DNA of 64,000 nt. It comes from Treponema sp. Lineage in GTDB: Bacteria; Spirochaetota; Spirochaetia; Treponematales; Treponemataceae. This document shows positions 1-10,809 of the stretch, in pieces (positions within the stretch are counted from its first letter, which is position 1; the number at the start of each line of letters is the position of its first letter). The stretch lies in assembly GCA_017553635.1 (NCBI GenBank), contig JAFZKN010000007.1, positions 248,001-312,000 of the forward strand, in the 5' to 3' direction. Below the pieces are notes generated by a model, which saw only the letters and a program-made list of their open reading frames with translations, made no database searches and was not told the origin of the DNA. The position numbers were made by a program, and so were the translations under genes.

Positions 1-489
1 ACTATCCTGCGGTCCCCATGAAGCAACTGTAAGCTCTTTTGTTTTTTTTGGTTTTGCAGGCTGAACTTCTTTTTTCTGAGGTTCAAGAGTATTATGAAGT
101 TCTTCAACTTTTTTAGTTAAATCTGTTGAATCTGTATTGTATTTTATATGGTAAGAATCAAGACTCTTTATAATCTGATCATCTGTCATCTGTTCTTCTT
201 TTTCAGATGAATCGTCTGAATTCTTTACCGAACCATACGTATGTCCAAGATTTGAAAGCTGATAAAAAGCAACTCCTTTATCATCATAATCTACAACCGG
301 CTCTTCTTCAGGAAGGAAGAAATCATCTTCTGATGAAAACGAAGATGAACCATGTCTGGAAAAATCTACAAGACTTTCGCCAGAACTGCTGTAACCACCA
401 GTTTTTTTAGATTTCGATTTTTTACCCTTACAACCGGTAAATACAATACTGAGTATAAGTAAAACGATAAAATACTTCTTTATTTTCAT
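1..489 (-). CDS. Lipoprotein, N-terminal part only (probable second A2M-family protein)
   Basis: The gene starts at 489 with an ATG preceded by a GAGGA ribosome binding site and runs off the left edge, so only about 163 residues are visible. The N-terminus is a lipoprotein signal with the lipid cysteine at residue 20 (FTGC). A long Ser/Lys/Asp/Glu-rich, poorly conserved linker follows and probably acts as a periplasmic spacer. The last visible residues read VASWGPQ. The next gene upstream has LSWGPEN directly before its first A2M domain. I therefore infer that this gene is a second alpha-2-macroglobulin-like protein, anchored by lipid instead of being exported free. The visible linker alone has no recognisable function. 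The lipoprotein call is firm; the A2M call rests on one short shared motif and position. Confidence 0.6.
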   Translation of the reverse strand, partial: MKIKKYFIVLLILSIVFTGCKGKKSKSKKTGGYSSSGESLVDFSRHGSSSFSSEDDFFLPEEEPVVDYDDKGVAFYQLSNLGHTYGSVKNSDDSSEKEEQMTDDQIIKSLDSYHIKYNTDSTDLTKKVEELHNTLEPQKKEVQPAKPKKTKELTVASWGPQDS

Positions 490-582
490 GTTAAAATCCT
501 CTGTGTCGATTTTAACATATATCGAAAAAAAATACCACAATACACACAAAACATCAGTTTTTTTGCGTATATTACTTATTTA

Positions 583-3500
583 CTATCTTATTACGAAAAT
601 ACTACCATTTGAGCGGCCAAACACTTCCGGTTCGTACATGCATTCTGCGTGAACTGGCGGAACTTTATACTCGCCGCGACGCACAGCCCTTATCTTTATT
701 GTATAAGTGTAAGTTCCGGCACTCATGTAGTTTTTAAAATACTGAGCTTCGTTGTCGTAATAATATTCATAGCCACCGTAAGTTCCTGTCCTGTAAGTTT
801 TGTCACTGCCGGCGCGGCTTCCTCCGGTAATTAAAGAAGAATCTACGATTTCAACTCCTGACGCTACAGGAATCCTTAATGCAACAAACTGCCGTGACTG
901 AACCGAAACGACATTTACAGTTACAGTATAATCTTTTCCAGATTCAAGATAAATTTTTCCGTCTTCCGAAACATTAACTTCCTCTTTTGTCTCTTCGTCT
1001 TCAATAAATAAATTTACTTCAAGACCTTCATCACGGCTTTTAACATTTTCAGGAGAAACTGCATAACGCATCACAGTCGTATAATACAAAGTTCCCTTTC
1101 CGTCTTTTGTAAATTCAAGATCAGAAATTTTATTTCGTTCAACTTTAGAAAGCTCTTCTCCATCAAAATCAAAATTTTTCTTTACCGGCTTTGACTCAAG
1201 TCCTTTAAATGCTGAATTTACTAAATTGACTTTTGTTCCATTCTGTGTAAGTACAGCACCAGAAACAAAATCAAGGGTTCCAAGTTTTCTTGCTTTTATA
1301 AGCTCATCAATTGCATTAAACACTCGTGCAGTTGCTGCAGTGCTCTGCCAGTAACCGTGCTTTTGCGAAAGTAAAAGTGTATGTAAAATCTTTCCAGTAA
1401 ATGCACTTTGCGGTTCACGTTTTGCATAAAGCTCAAGCAGACCTGCAAGACCTTCTGCGTTTGTGTCACACATTCCGTATAAATAACTGTTTGCGCACGA
1501 AACATTTCCGAGAGAAATACTTCTTCCGCTTTCGATTACATATCTTTTTATTATTGAACAGATTTTAGCCGCCTTTTTTAACGAAGCAGCATCTCCCTTA
1601 TTCTGATAAGCAAGGGCTGTGTAGCAGAGCATTGTAAGACTTCTGTAACTGTCACCTTTGAGACAGTAGTTGTAAAGCTTTGCAAGCTTATAATCGAGCG
1701 AATTATTTTTTAACGTACTGAAAACATAACATGCATAAGCCATAAATGTACTTTCTGCATCATAGTCAGAAAGCTCTTTTGTAAGATACTGCATGAGACG
1801 TTCAAGATTATATCCGATTTCTTTATCAGTATATCCGTGATTTTTTGCAAGCTGATAAAGATGAGCAAACCTTAACGATACAAAAGGACTGTCATATTTT
1901 TCACCAGGCCAGTAAGGGAAGCTTCCGTCATCATGCTGCTCCTTACTTATCATGCCAAACCATGTCTTAACAAATAAATCCGGGTTGGAAACTTTGTTTT
2001 CAAGACCAAATGTATCAAGATACTTTCCAAAAATTACAAGCGGCATGATTCTTGAAGACTGCTGCTCAAGACATCCATAAGGATAATCGAAAACATAATT
2101 TACAGATTCACCTAAAAGACCAAGCTGTGTCGGATCAAGAGTAATTTCTATCTGGCCTTCACATCCAGGCGGAACAATAAGCTTTTCTTTTTCACTAATG
2201 TTTTCTTTTTTATCAGGATTATTTCCTGCCTGACCGTAAAGAGCAACCGTTTCGTATACTTTAGAATTTTCAATAAGCATTTTTGAAACAAGCCGTTCTT
2301 TCAGCACATCAGATTTAATTTCGTAGACAAATTCAACATTGCCCTCAGAATCTGCGCATACATTAAAATAAACCGGAACAGTTTTTCCTGACTTTACAAC
2401 AATTTCTTTATACGAAACGCCTTCTACATGTGCATTTCCACAGACTGTCTTTAAGCCCTTTGCAACATCTTCTTCGTAATCTTTTAAAGGCTTTCTTACA
2501 GTCATACTTACTTTTACCGTCTGATCTTTTTCTGTGTTGTTTGTAAGAATTACACCTGCTTCTGCCTTGTCATCTGTCCTTAACCTTCTCGGCTCAAACG
2601 ACTGAACATTTACAGGATTTTTAACAGACATTTCAGATTCGTTAAACGTAAAATTATTTTCAGAAACTCCGACAACTGTAATTCTGTAAGTCGTAAGTGA
2701 ATCAGGCAATTTAAATTTTACCCTTACTTCTCCTTTTTCGTCTGTAAGAATTAAAGGCAAAAAGAGTGCTGTCGGATTAAAGTTTTTTCTTTCTGGTACA
2801 CTCTCGTTCTGTGATTCGTCAAAAGCAGTTTCACAAAGAGCTTCCTCTTTCAAGAACGCCTGAGCATCAGCATTAAATCCTTCTGCTGCTACTTTAGACT
2901 TTACCGCAAAACGCATTGAATTTTCGTCTGCCAGCATCATCTTTTCTTCAAATGAATTAATAATGGCTCCACAGTTAAGAATAAAGTCTCTTGAATCTCT
3001 TCCACTTACATAGTTATAGAAGAATCTGGTGTTATAAAAATAATCTTTAGGATTTTTAATCTGATAACCGATTACATCCGTTACAGCCCTGTCAGTTATT
3101 ATTACAGAAAGCTCTGCATCTTTTAGAGGTTTCCCATCCTGCAAGGCTTTTAGAGTAAATGAAATTTCTTCTCCAGGTTTATAACTGTTTTTTACATCAA
3201 GTACATCAACATCAAATGAAACTGCATCAAGATTTACATTAAGTGCACATACACCATATAAACCTTTTGCCTTTTTAAATTCTTTATCGTCACTTTCTGC
3301 GTTGTCCCTTCTGTATGAACTTACAGAAACATATACAACAGGAAGATATTCTTTCTTTACTTCTATTTCGATTTGAGAACACGGCTCATCAATATGATAA
3401 ATTTGAGCAGAATAAATTTTATCCCGTTCAACTGTTACAAGATAATCACCTTTTTCAAGCGATGACTTAAGAAGCACCTTTGCTTTTTCTCCAGGTTTAT

Positions 3501-6444
3501 ATTCAGGTTTATCAGCAATTAATTCAATTTCCTTTGCCGGATCAAATTTATAATCTGAACCTGTTACATAAAAATTTTTATCTGTTCTTACAGGATTACC
3601 ATATTTATCTTTTGCTTCAAAACTTATTCTGTAGTAACCTGCTTTTCCCGGAACAAAAGAAACACTTCCTTTTACAGAAAATTTTACACTGGCATTTTCT
3701 ATTTCTTCTTTTTTAGTTGAATATTTATAATATCCAGACGTTTCATCAATTTTATATTCACTGTATTCGCGGACAATACTGTATTTTATTTCGTCAGAAC
3801 CGTCTTTAATATCAGCAAAGCTTCCATCTGGCTTAAATATTGCAAAAGGTATCTCTACTTTTGTGCCTTTTTTAGGAAAGCCGCCTTCAAGATATTTTTG
3901 AGCACCAATATAAAACATCCCCGGATGTACTGTAACTTCTGTACCGCAGAAAATTCTCTGGTTTGAAACATCAGTTACATTAGCTCCAAGAACATATTTA
4001 TAAACCGCACCGTCAGATTCTAAAGTCTTTAAAGATAAATCTGCCTTACCCGAGCCATCAAGGCTTCCCTTTAACGAAGTATCGTGGCCTGTTGCAAAAT
4101 TATAATCTATAAATCCAAAAACATAGCTGTTCGCTTCTTTTGAGCGCGGAGAAAAGCTTGTCATATATCTTGACCACTGCGCTTCATAAGTTGAATCTGC
4201 AAGAGAACCACCTGCAAGATACGAAGCTGTAAGTTCTGTTTTAATTTCGTCTCCTGCATAATATGTTTTATCTTCTGTTTTAACCCCGGCAGAAAATTTT
4301 ACTTTTTCAAAATATGAAACCGTAAACTGCTCACTTCCAATTCTGTCTTTACCGCAATACATTGAAAGATAATAAGTTCCAGGCTTTATATCTTCTGGAA
4401 TTACAAAACTTCCATCTGCACCGCCGTTTTTAGAAAACTCTCCTTCAAGTTCGCCATATTTTTCTTTACCGTTGTAAAATCTTTCAAATACAATTTTATA
4501 ATTACCTTTAATGGATTCATAACCATTGCGTGTAAAAAGCTTTGCAATTCCCCTAAAACTTACCGTTTCTCCAGGTCTGTAAATTCCTCTGTCAGTAAAA
4601 ATAAATACACGTTTTTGATTTAAATTATATCCTGATGATATACCATAATTCATATGATGCTGATTATTTCCATCACAGTCGTTATAACTAAACCAGAAAC
4701 TTTTGTTCTGCACCTGAACACACACTCTGTCATCTTTATTCTGAACCATAAGATAAAGTGTTTCGTGTTTAGAAAGCGCATTTTTAAGTTTTACACTTTC
4801 TTCTATATCAAACAGTGCAAAACCATTTTCATCTGTCTTACCTTCTGCAATAAAATTATCAGAAATATTTTTTTCAAGACTTAGTTCAGAATTATTTAAA
4901 TAAATTACAACTGACGCATTTTTAACAGGCTCATCAGTCGAAAGAGATTTTACAAGAACCGCGGCTTTATCATAACCGGCACGGTAAGTAACTCCAAGGT
5001 CTGTTACCTGAACTTTTACCATGCGTTTGTCATCATAAGAATAAAGTGAATAATCGCTGTCTGTTATCTTTGCTTTATATCCGATTCTTACAAAACCATA
5101 ATTATTTTTTAAATACGGCTTAAGATTTATTTTCTCTGAATGAACTTTATTGTCAATTTCTGATTTTAATTTCTGTTTTTTTGCTTTTTGAAATTCTTCA
5201 TCAAAATCCAAATCTTTTTCAAACGGGTTATCAATTTTTTCTACAAAATAATATCCATCCTTTACATTCTGCCATGAAACAGCAAACTCATCTGTAAAGC
5301 GTCTGTCAAGAATTCCATCACTGTCATCCGGGATCATTATAAAACTTCTGGCGTTCCCAGTTTTAAAACTGTACTGCTCATCTTTTCCAAGATTCTGTCC
5401 GTAAATATCTTCAAGCTCACCAGAAATATGAACTGTATATTTTGTTTTATAATCAAGTTTAAGATTATCTATTATAATTGAACTATATGTGCTTCTTATA
5501 CTACTGTCTTCAATTTTCATTTCCGGGACAATCTTTATATATTTTTTTAAATCTTCTTTCTTTGCACCATGATTAAAACGTAAATATACACTACTTCCTG
5601 ACTGATAGCATGATTTTTTCTCAAAAACAAATGGCTTTAAAGTCATATAATCTTTTGAAGTTACTGTTTTACCGGAACTGCACGAAATAACTATTTTCTG
5701 ATTTTTTTCAAGCTCACGGTTTATTCTAAGATAAAAAAGATTGGACTTTTGAGTTTCTTTATAATTTATATTTGTATCTTTTACAGATTTATTATCTTTT
5801 TCTACCGGAATTACAGAATAAGAAAGCTTTTCTTTTCCGTTTAACACCGTGATACATTCATAAAATTTTTCTTTTGTAATGTATGAATTTGTCCTTACAA
5901 AAACATCACGGGCTTTATCAGGTTCAACTCCACTAGAACTTTCGTAATAAAAATATTCTTCCAGTGTGCGGCCTGGATAAATTTCATTTATCTTTAAATC
6001 CTGCGCCTTTGTTTTAAAAACAGTCTGGCCGGTTAATTTAATTCCATCAAGATTTTTTAAGTTTTCATTTACTTTAACTGTATAAACTTCACCGGGATCA
6101 AGATTTCCTGAGGCATAAAAATAAAGTGAACGGCTTCCCATCCAGCGGTATTTTCCTTTTACATGAGGTTCAACTGTAAAAAACTTTGTAAAATCCGCTT
6201 CTGAATATTCTTTTGGCAATGCAGAAAGCTCTTTAACAGGATCGCTGAATGTAACAAAGAAAACCGGATTTTTCATTAATCCAGGAATTTCATTTTCAGG
6301 ACCCCAGCTTAAAACATTAAATCCGCTGTCTATTTTACCATCATTTTTTTTAGAATTTGACGTTTTTTTCTGAGCAGAACCTGTCTGGAGGGCACAAAAA
6401 ACTATAAGGGCCGATACTAAAACTAAACTTCTTTTAAATGACAT
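583..6444 (-). CDS. Bacterial alpha-2-macroglobulin family protein with intact thioester motif
   Basis: Large exported protein of about 1953 residues. The start at 6444 is chosen because GAGGTG lies just upstream and a clean Sec signal peptide follows (SFKRSLVLVSALIVF..., likely cleaved after GSA). An in-frame upstream start at 6483 lacks both. A2M-family landmarks are visible: SWGPEN before the first macroglobulin-like domain, a FTDRGIYRPGE segment in the middle, and the thioester motif YGCLEQQ near residue 1458, followed by the alpha-helical thioester-domain type sequence. Bacterial A2Ms are thought to trap attacking proteases in the periplasm through the reactive Cys-Gln thioester. The signal is cleavable, with no lipobox cysteine, which differs from the lipid-anchored YfhM type. 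The following gene is probably a lipid-anchored partner. About 88 nt separate it from feoAB upstream, with a weak promoter-like TTGTGT-N17-TTTAAC. Confidence 0.9.
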   Translation of the reverse strand: MSFKRSLVLVSALIVFCALQTGSAQKKTSNSKKNDGKIDSGFNVLSWGPENEIPGLMKNPVFFVTFSDPVKELSALPKEYSEADFTKFFTVEPHVKGKYRWMGSRSLYFYASGNLDPGEVYTVKVNENLKNLDGIKLTGQTVFKTKAQDLKINEIYPGRTLEEYFYYESSSGVEPDKARDVFVRTNSYITKEKFYECITVLNGKEKLSYSVIPVEKDNKSVKDTNINYKETQKSNLFYLRINRELEKNQKIVISCSSGKTVTSKDYMTLKPFVFEKKSCYQSGSSVYLRFNHGAKKEDLKKYIKIVPEMKIEDSSIRSTYSSIIIDNLKLDYKTKYTVHISGELEDIYGQNLGKDEQYSFKTGNARSFIMIPDDSDGILDRRFTDEFAVSWQNVKDGYYFVEKIDNPFEKDLDFDEEFQKAKKQKLKSEIDNKVHSEKINLKPYLKNNYGFVRIGYKAKITDSDYSLYSYDDKRMVKVQVTDLGVTYRAGYDKAAVLVKSLSTDEPVKNASVVIYLNNSELSLEKNISDNFIAEGKTDENGFALFDIEESVKLKNALSKHETLYLMVQNKDDRVCVQVQNKSFWFSYNDCDGNNQHHMNYGISSGYNLNQKRVFIFTDRGIYRPGETVSFRGIAKLFTRNGYESIKGNYKIVFERFYNGKEKYGELEGEFSKNGGADGSFVIPEDIKPGTYYLSMYCGKDRIGSEQFTVSYFEKVKFSAGVKTEDKTYYAGDEIKTELTASYLAGGSLADSTYEAQWSRYMTSFSPRSKEANSYVFGFIDYNFATGHDTSLKGSLDGSGKADLSLKTLESDGAVYKYVLGANVTDVSNQRIFCGTEVTVHPGMFYIGAQKYLEGGFPKKGTKVEIPFAIFKPDGSFADIKDGSDEIKYSIVREYSEYKIDETSGYYKYSTKKEEIENASVKFSVKGSVSFVPGKAGYYRISFEAKDKYGNPVRTDKNFYVTGSDYKFDPAKEIELIADKPEYKPGEKAKVLLKSSLEKGDYLVTVERDKIYSAQIYHIDEPCSQIEIEVKKEYLPVVYVSVSSYRRDNAESDDKEFKKAKGLYGVCALNVNLDAVSFDVDVLDVKNSYKPGEEISFTLKALQDGKPLKDAELSVIITDRAVTDVIGYQIKNPKDYFYNTRFFYNYVSGRDSRDFILNCGAIINSFEEKMMLADENSMRFAVKSKVAAEGFNADAQAFLKEEALCETAFDESQNESVPERKNFNPTALFLPLILTDEKGEVRVKFKLPDSLTTYRITVVGVSENNFTFNESEMSVKNPVNVQSFEPRRLRTDDKAEAGVILTNNTEKDQTVKVSMTVRKPLKDYEEDVAKGLKTVCGNAHVEGVSYKEIVVKSGKTVPVYFNVCADSEGNVEFVYEIKSDVLKERLVSKMLIENSKVYETVALYGQAGNNPDKKENISEKEKLIVPPGCEGQIEITLDPTQLGLLGESVNYVFDYPYGCLEQQSSRIMPLVIFGKYLDTFGLENKVSNPDLFVKTWFGMISKEQHDDGSFPYWPGEKYDSPFVSLRFAHLYQLAKNHGYTDKEIGYNLERLMQYLTKELSDYDAESTFMAYACYVFSTLKNNSLDYKLAKLYNYCLKGDSYRSLTMLCYTALAYQNKGDAASLKKAAKICSIIKRYVIESGRSISLGNVSCANSYLYGMCDTNAEGLAGLLELYAKREPQSAFTGKILHTLLLSQKHGYWQSTAATARVFNAIDELIKARKLGTLDFVSGAVLTQNGTKVNLVNSAFKGLESKPVKKNFDFDGEELSKVERNKISDLEFTKDGKGTLYYTTVMRYAVSPENVKSRDEGLEVNLFIEDEETKEEVNVSEDGKIYLESGKDYTVTVNVVSVQSRQFVALRIPVASGVEIVDSSLITGGSRAGSDKTYRTGTYGGYEYYYDNEAQYFKNYMSAGTYTYTIKIRAVRRGEYKVPPVHAECMYEPEVFGRSNGSIFVIR

Positions 6445-6532
6445 TACACACCTCATGTTAAAGCTATATTTTAAAAATAACACAAGGTGCGTAAAGTTAC
6501 TACATTAAATTCAGCTTAAAAAAAAGACAAAT

Positions 6533-8887
6533 CTACATGCCAGCCAAAAGTGCCAGACCGTAAACTCCAAGAGCGCATACCCATGCAACAAAGCATTGCC
6601 AGAACACTACAAGCACTGCAGGAATTTTGCCCAGTTCACGCCTGATAGCTGCAATAGCTGCCACACACGGAACATAAAGCAGACAGAAAACAAGCATGCT
6701 TAAAGCCGAGGCTGTCGAAAGCACAGACGAGATCGGAACAGCTGTAAAAAGAATTTCAAGAGTAGAAACTACACCTTCCTTTGCAATTACACCGGTTACG
6801 ATTGATGTAACAAGACGCCAGTCACCAAGTCCAATCGGTTTAAAAACCGGAGTGATGATTCCGGCAATTTTTGCAAGAATGCTTTTATCGATGTCAGAAG
6901 TGAGTGTAAGATGCGTATCAAAACTGCGCAAAAACCAGATTACGATTGTCGCAAGAAAAATAACCGTAAACGCGCGCGTTGCAAAATCCTTTGCCTTTTC
7001 CCATAAAAGCCGGCATGTAGTTTTTACTCCCGGCATCCTGTAATTAGGAAGCTCCATTACAAACGGAACCGGCTCACCTTTAAACAGTGTTCCCTTAAAT
7101 AAAAAGGCTACGAGAATTCCTATTGCGATGCTAAAAATATATAGACCAGTCATTAAAAATCCGCCGGCTTTAGGAAAAAAAGCGCTCACAAAAAAAGCAT
7201 AGACAGGAAGCTTTGCAGTACAGCTCATAAACGGCGTAAGAAGAATCGTCATGTTTCTGTCGCGCTTTGACGGCAGGGTTCTTGTCGCCATTACCGCAGG
7301 AACAGTACATCCAAATCCAATTAAGAGCGGCACAATACTTCTTCCTGAAAGACCAATCTTACGTAAAAGCTTATCCATAAAAAACGCAACTCGCGCTATA
7401 TAACCCGAATCTTCCATAATCGAAAGAAACAGAAAGAGCGTTACGATAATCGGCATAAACGAAAGAACACTTCCAACTCCGGCGCAGATTCCGTCAATGA
7501 CAAGAGAACGCAGCACTTCGTTTAAATTGCACGCGATAAATGCATCGTTTAGTTTTCCGGTAAGAAAATCAATTGCACTTTCCATAAGCTGCTGCAGTGT
7601 TCCGCCGATGACATTAAACGTAAGAAAGAAAACGCACATCATAATAAGTGCAAAAAGCGGAATGGCAGTATATTTACCTGTTAAAACTTTATCTATAGCA
7701 CGGCTTCTCTTTAATTCTTTACTCTCGCGCGGCTTAACAACAGTTTTGCGGCAGAGATTTTTTATAAAAGAAAAACGCATGTCTGCAATCGCAGCCGAGT
7801 GGTCAAGATATCTTTCTTCTTCAAGCTGAATTATTATATGCTCAATCATCTTAAGCTCGTTTTTAGAAAAATCAAGCTTCTTTAAAATCAGTTCATCGCC
7901 TTCGATAATTTTTGTCGCTGCAAAACGCACAGGTATGTTTGCCTTCTGCGCATGATCTTCGATTAAGTGCATCATCGAGTGAATCGCACGGTGAACCGGC
8001 GCATCATGTTCTTTATCGCAGAAGTCTGTGCGGCCAGGACGCTCCTGATATTTTGCAATATGCAGTGCGTGTTCTATAAGCTCATGAACACCTTCGTTTT
8101 TATTTGCACTGATCGGAACAACAGGAATGCCGAGCATGTCTTCCATTTTGTTAATGTCAATTGAACCGCCGTTTCCTTTTACCTCGTCCATCATGTTAAG
8201 TGCAAGCACCATCGGAACATCAAGCTCCATCAACTGGAGTGTTAAATATAAATTGCGCTCGATGTTTGTTGCATCAACAATGTTTATGATTCCTGCAGGA
8301 TGTTCATCAAGAATAAACTGGCGCGAAACAATTTCTTCTGCCGTATACGGACTTAAAGAATAAATTCCAGGGAGGTCTGTAACAAGAGTTTCCGGATGTC
8401 CAATTATCGAACCGCTTTTTTTATCTACTGTAACTCCCGGAAAATTTCCTACGTGCTGGTTGCTTCCTGTTAACTGGTTAAAAAGAGTTGTCTTTCCGCA
8501 GTTCTGGTTTCCTGCAAGCGCAAAAGAAATTACTGTATCTTTTGGAAGAGGATTTTCTCCTTCCTTTACGTGATACTTTCCGTCTTCTCCAAGGCCCGGG
8601 TGTTCTATTTTTTCTTTTTCATTTTCTGCTTCGTATTTTTGATTCTGAACAAACTCTAATGACGTACATTTTTCGACTTTAATTTTTGCGGCATCTGCCA
8701 GACGCAGAGTAAGAGTGTATCCGTGAATTTCAAGCTCCATCGGATCTCCCATCGGAGCAAATTTTGTAAGTTTTAAATATGCTCCGGGGATAACGCCCAT
8801 ATCAAGAAAGTGCTGTCTTAAAGCTCCCTTTCCACCTACAGTTTTTACAACGGCGCACTCGCCTTTTTTTAATTCCTTAAGTGTCAT
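6533..8887 (-). CDS. feoB: FeoA-FeoB fusion, ferrous iron transporter
   Basis: A 784-residue fusion. Residues 1-75 are a FeoA (SH3-like) domain. After a charged linker comes the FeoB G-domain, with P-loop GNQNCGKT near residue 126, DLPG as G3 and NMMD as G4. From about residue 405 there is a polytopic membrane domain with the two FeoB gate repeats, including the conserved cysteines in GFGCTVP and FMSCTAKLP. FeoB proteins import Fe(II) across the inner membrane with GTPase control. The start has AAGGA 7 nt upstream and lies 29 nt after the P1B-ATPase stop, so it is very likely in the ArsR-controlled operon. That placement is unusual for an iron importer and leaves open another divalent metal as substrate. 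No Fur-box-like element was noticed in front of it. Confidence 0.94.
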   Translation of the reverse strand: MTLKELKKGECAVVKTVGGKGALRQHFLDMGVIPGAYLKLTKFAPMGDPMELEIHGYTLTLRLADAAKIKVEKCTSLEFVQNQKYEAENEKEKIEHPGLGEDGKYHVKEGENPLPKDTVISFALAGNQNCGKTTLFNQLTGSNQHVGNFPGVTVDKKSGSIIGHPETLVTDLPGIYSLSPYTAEEIVSRQFILDEHPAGIINIVDATNIERNLYLTLQLMELDVPMVLALNMMDEVKGNGGSIDINKMEDMLGIPVVPISANKNEGVHELIEHALHIAKYQERPGRTDFCDKEHDAPVHRAIHSMMHLIEDHAQKANIPVRFAATKIIEGDELILKKLDFSKNELKMIEHIIIQLEEERYLDHSAAIADMRFSFIKNLCRKTVVKPRESKELKRSRAIDKVLTGKYTAIPLFALIMMCVFFLTFNVIGGTLQQLMESAIDFLTGKLNDAFIACNLNEVLRSLVIDGICAGVGSVLSFMPIIVTLFLFLSIMEDSGYIARVAFFMDKLLRKIGLSGRSIVPLLIGFGCTVPAVMATRTLPSKRDRNMTILLTPFMSCTAKLPVYAFFVSAFFPKAGGFLMTGLYIFSIAIGILVAFLFKGTLFKGEPVPFVMELPNYRMPGVKTTCRLLWEKAKDFATRAFTVIFLATIVIWFLRSFDTHLTLTSDIDKSILAKIAGIITPVFKPIGLGDWRLVTSIVTGVIAKEGVVSTLEILFTAVPISSVLSTASALSMLVFCLLYVPCVAAIAAIRRELGKIPAVLVVFWQCFVAWVCALGVYGLALLAGM

Positions 8888-8916
8888 CTTATTTCCTTAA
8901 AAAAATAATACACCAT

Positions 8917-10809
8917 TTATGATTTTTTGCCAAACAGAACCCTGATTGCATTAAGTACACATAAAACCATAACACCGACATCGGCAAAAATAGCCGTCCA
9001 CATATTGCTTATGCCGAGTGCGCCGAGTACAAGGCATGCAAATTTTACACCAAGCGCAAACGCGATGTTCTGATAAACAATCCTCATGCATTTTTTAGAA
9101 ATCCTGATTGCCTTAGAAATCTTTAAAGGATTGTCGTCCATTAAAACAACATCGCTTGCTTCAATTGCAGCATCGCTTCCAAGAGCGCCCATTGCAATTC
9201 CTATGTCTGCACGGGACAAAACAGGAGCATCATTTATTCCGTCACCGACAAAGGCAAGGTTTTCTCCCGGGTCCTTCTGGTTAAGAAGCTCTTCTACTTT
9301 AGAAACCTTATCCTGCGGTAAAAGCTCTGAATAAACTTTATCGATTGCAATTTCTTCTGCAACCTTTTCTGCAGTGCGCTTTGAATCTCCTGTAAGCATT
9401 ACAGTCTGTTTAATACCCAGAGCCTTTAAGTTTTTTACAGCAAGTGCAGAATCCGGTTTTACAATGTCAGAAATTACAATGTGACCTGCATATTTTTTAT
9501 CGATTGCAATGTGAATTATAGTCCCTGCACAATGGCATTCAGTAAATTCAACTTTTTCAGAAATCATAAGCTTTGCGTTTCCAGCAAGAATCTGTTTACC
9601 GTCAACGACTGCACTTATTCCGTGACCGCTTATTTCCTTTACATCACGCACGCGCGTTTTATCAATTTCTTTTCCATAAGCACGCTGCAGGCTTTTACTT
9701 ATCGGATGATTTGAATAACACTCTGCAAGGGCTGCAAGCTCAAGAAGCTTTTCATTTTCCATGATGCCGTGATGAACACCTGTAACTTCAAAAACACCCT
9801 TTGTCATTGTTCCGGTTTTATCAAAAACAAGATAGCGAACTTTAGAAAGAGACTCCATGTAATTAGAACCCTTGATGAGAATTCCTGCAGAAGAAGCTCC
9901 TCCGATTCCTGCAAAAAATGTAAGCGGAATACTTATAACAAGCGCACACGGGCAGCTTATTACAAGAAAAGTAAGCGCGCGGTAAATCCAGAGATTCCAC
10001 AAAGCATCTGTATTTAAAATAAACATTCTTACAACAGGCGGAATTAAAGCCAGCGCCAGTGCGGCAATGCAGACAACCGGTGTATAAATGCGTGCAAACT
10101 TAGAAATAAAATATTCTGATTTTGATTTTTTAGAACTTGCACTTTCTACAAGCTCCAGAATTTTAGAAGCAGTCGACTGACCAAACTCTTTTACAGTCCG
10201 CACGCGGATAACACCAGAACAGTTTATGCATCCGCCAAGAACTTCATCGCCTTCCTTTACTTCACGCGGAATACTCTCGCCCGTTAAAGCAGAAGTGTTT
10301 AATGTCGTTTTTCCTTCGACAATAACACCGTCAATCGGAATTTTCTCTCCCGGTTTTACAACTATTATGCTTCCGACTTTTACTTCATCAGGGCTTACAG
10401 TTTTTATTTCTGATTTTTCAAAATCAATTTCGAGATTTGCATAATCGGGACGGATGTCCATAAGCTCAGAAATGTTTCTGCGGCTTTTTCCTACCGCAAT
10501 CGACTGGAACAATTCTCCAATCTGATAAAAAAGCATTACTGCAACGCCTTCTGTATATTCTCCGAGGGCAATGGCTCCGACAGTTGCAACTGCCATAAGA
10601 AAATTTTCATCAAAGGGTTTTAAATTTATAATTCCCTTTAAAGCCTTTAATAAAATGTCATATCCGATTACTAAATACGGAATAAAAAACAGAAAGAATT
10701 TTGTTTTTTCAGAAACAGGAAGTAAAAGAATTACCGCAATCAAAATTGAACTTGCAATAATCCTTATAAAATTCTTTTTCTGCTTTTTATTCATCAATTT
10801 CGATTTCAC
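8917..10809 (-). CDS. P1B-type heavy-metal ATPase (Zn/Cd/Pb exporter type)
   Basis: A 630-residue P-type ATPase of the ZntA/CadA class. Visible motifs: TGES actuator loop (176-179), the metal-binding CPC in the membrane segment SCPCAL (286-288), the phosphorylation site DKTGT (D330), the HP motif in NHPISKSL, and GDGINDAP in the hinge. It lacks the usual N-terminal HMA domain; that domain is supplied by the overlapping upstream gene. The start is uncertain: GTG at 10809 has AAAGG about 12 nt upstream, whereas ATG at 10794 overlaps the stop of the HMA gene (ATGAATAA). Either gives translational coupling. It is expected to export Zn(II), Cd(II) or Pb(II) across the inner membrane, consistent with the Zn-type ArsR repressor in the same operon. 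Confidence 0.93.
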   Translation of the reverse strand: MKSKLMNKKQKKNFIRIIASSILIAVILLLPVSEKTKFFLFFIPYLVIGYDILLKALKGIINLKPFDENFLMAVATVGAIALGEYTEGVAVMLFYQIGELFQSIAVGKSRRNISELMDIRPDYANLEIDFEKSEIKTVSPDEVKVGSIIVVKPGEKIPIDGVIVEGKTTLNTSALTGESIPREVKEGDEVLGGCINCSGVIRVRTVKEFGQSTASKILELVESASSKKSKSEYFISKFARIYTPVVCIAALALALIPPVVRMFILNTDALWNLWIYRALTFLVISCPCALVISIPLTFFAGIGGASSAGILIKGSNYMESLSKVRYLVFDKTGTMTKGVFEVTGVHHGIMENEKLLELAALAECYSNHPISKSLQRAYGKEIDKTRVRDVKEISGHGISAVVDGKQILAGNAKLMISEKVEFTECHCAGTIIHIAIDKKYAGHIVISDIVKPDSALAVKNLKALGIKQTVMLTGDSKRTAEKVAEEIAIDKVYSELLPQDKVSKVEELLNQKDPGENLAFVGDGINDAPVLSRADIGIAMGALGSDAAIEASDVVLMDDNPLKISKAIRISKKCMRIVYQNIAFALGVKFACLVLGALGISNMWTAIFADVGVMVLCVLNAIRVLFGKKS

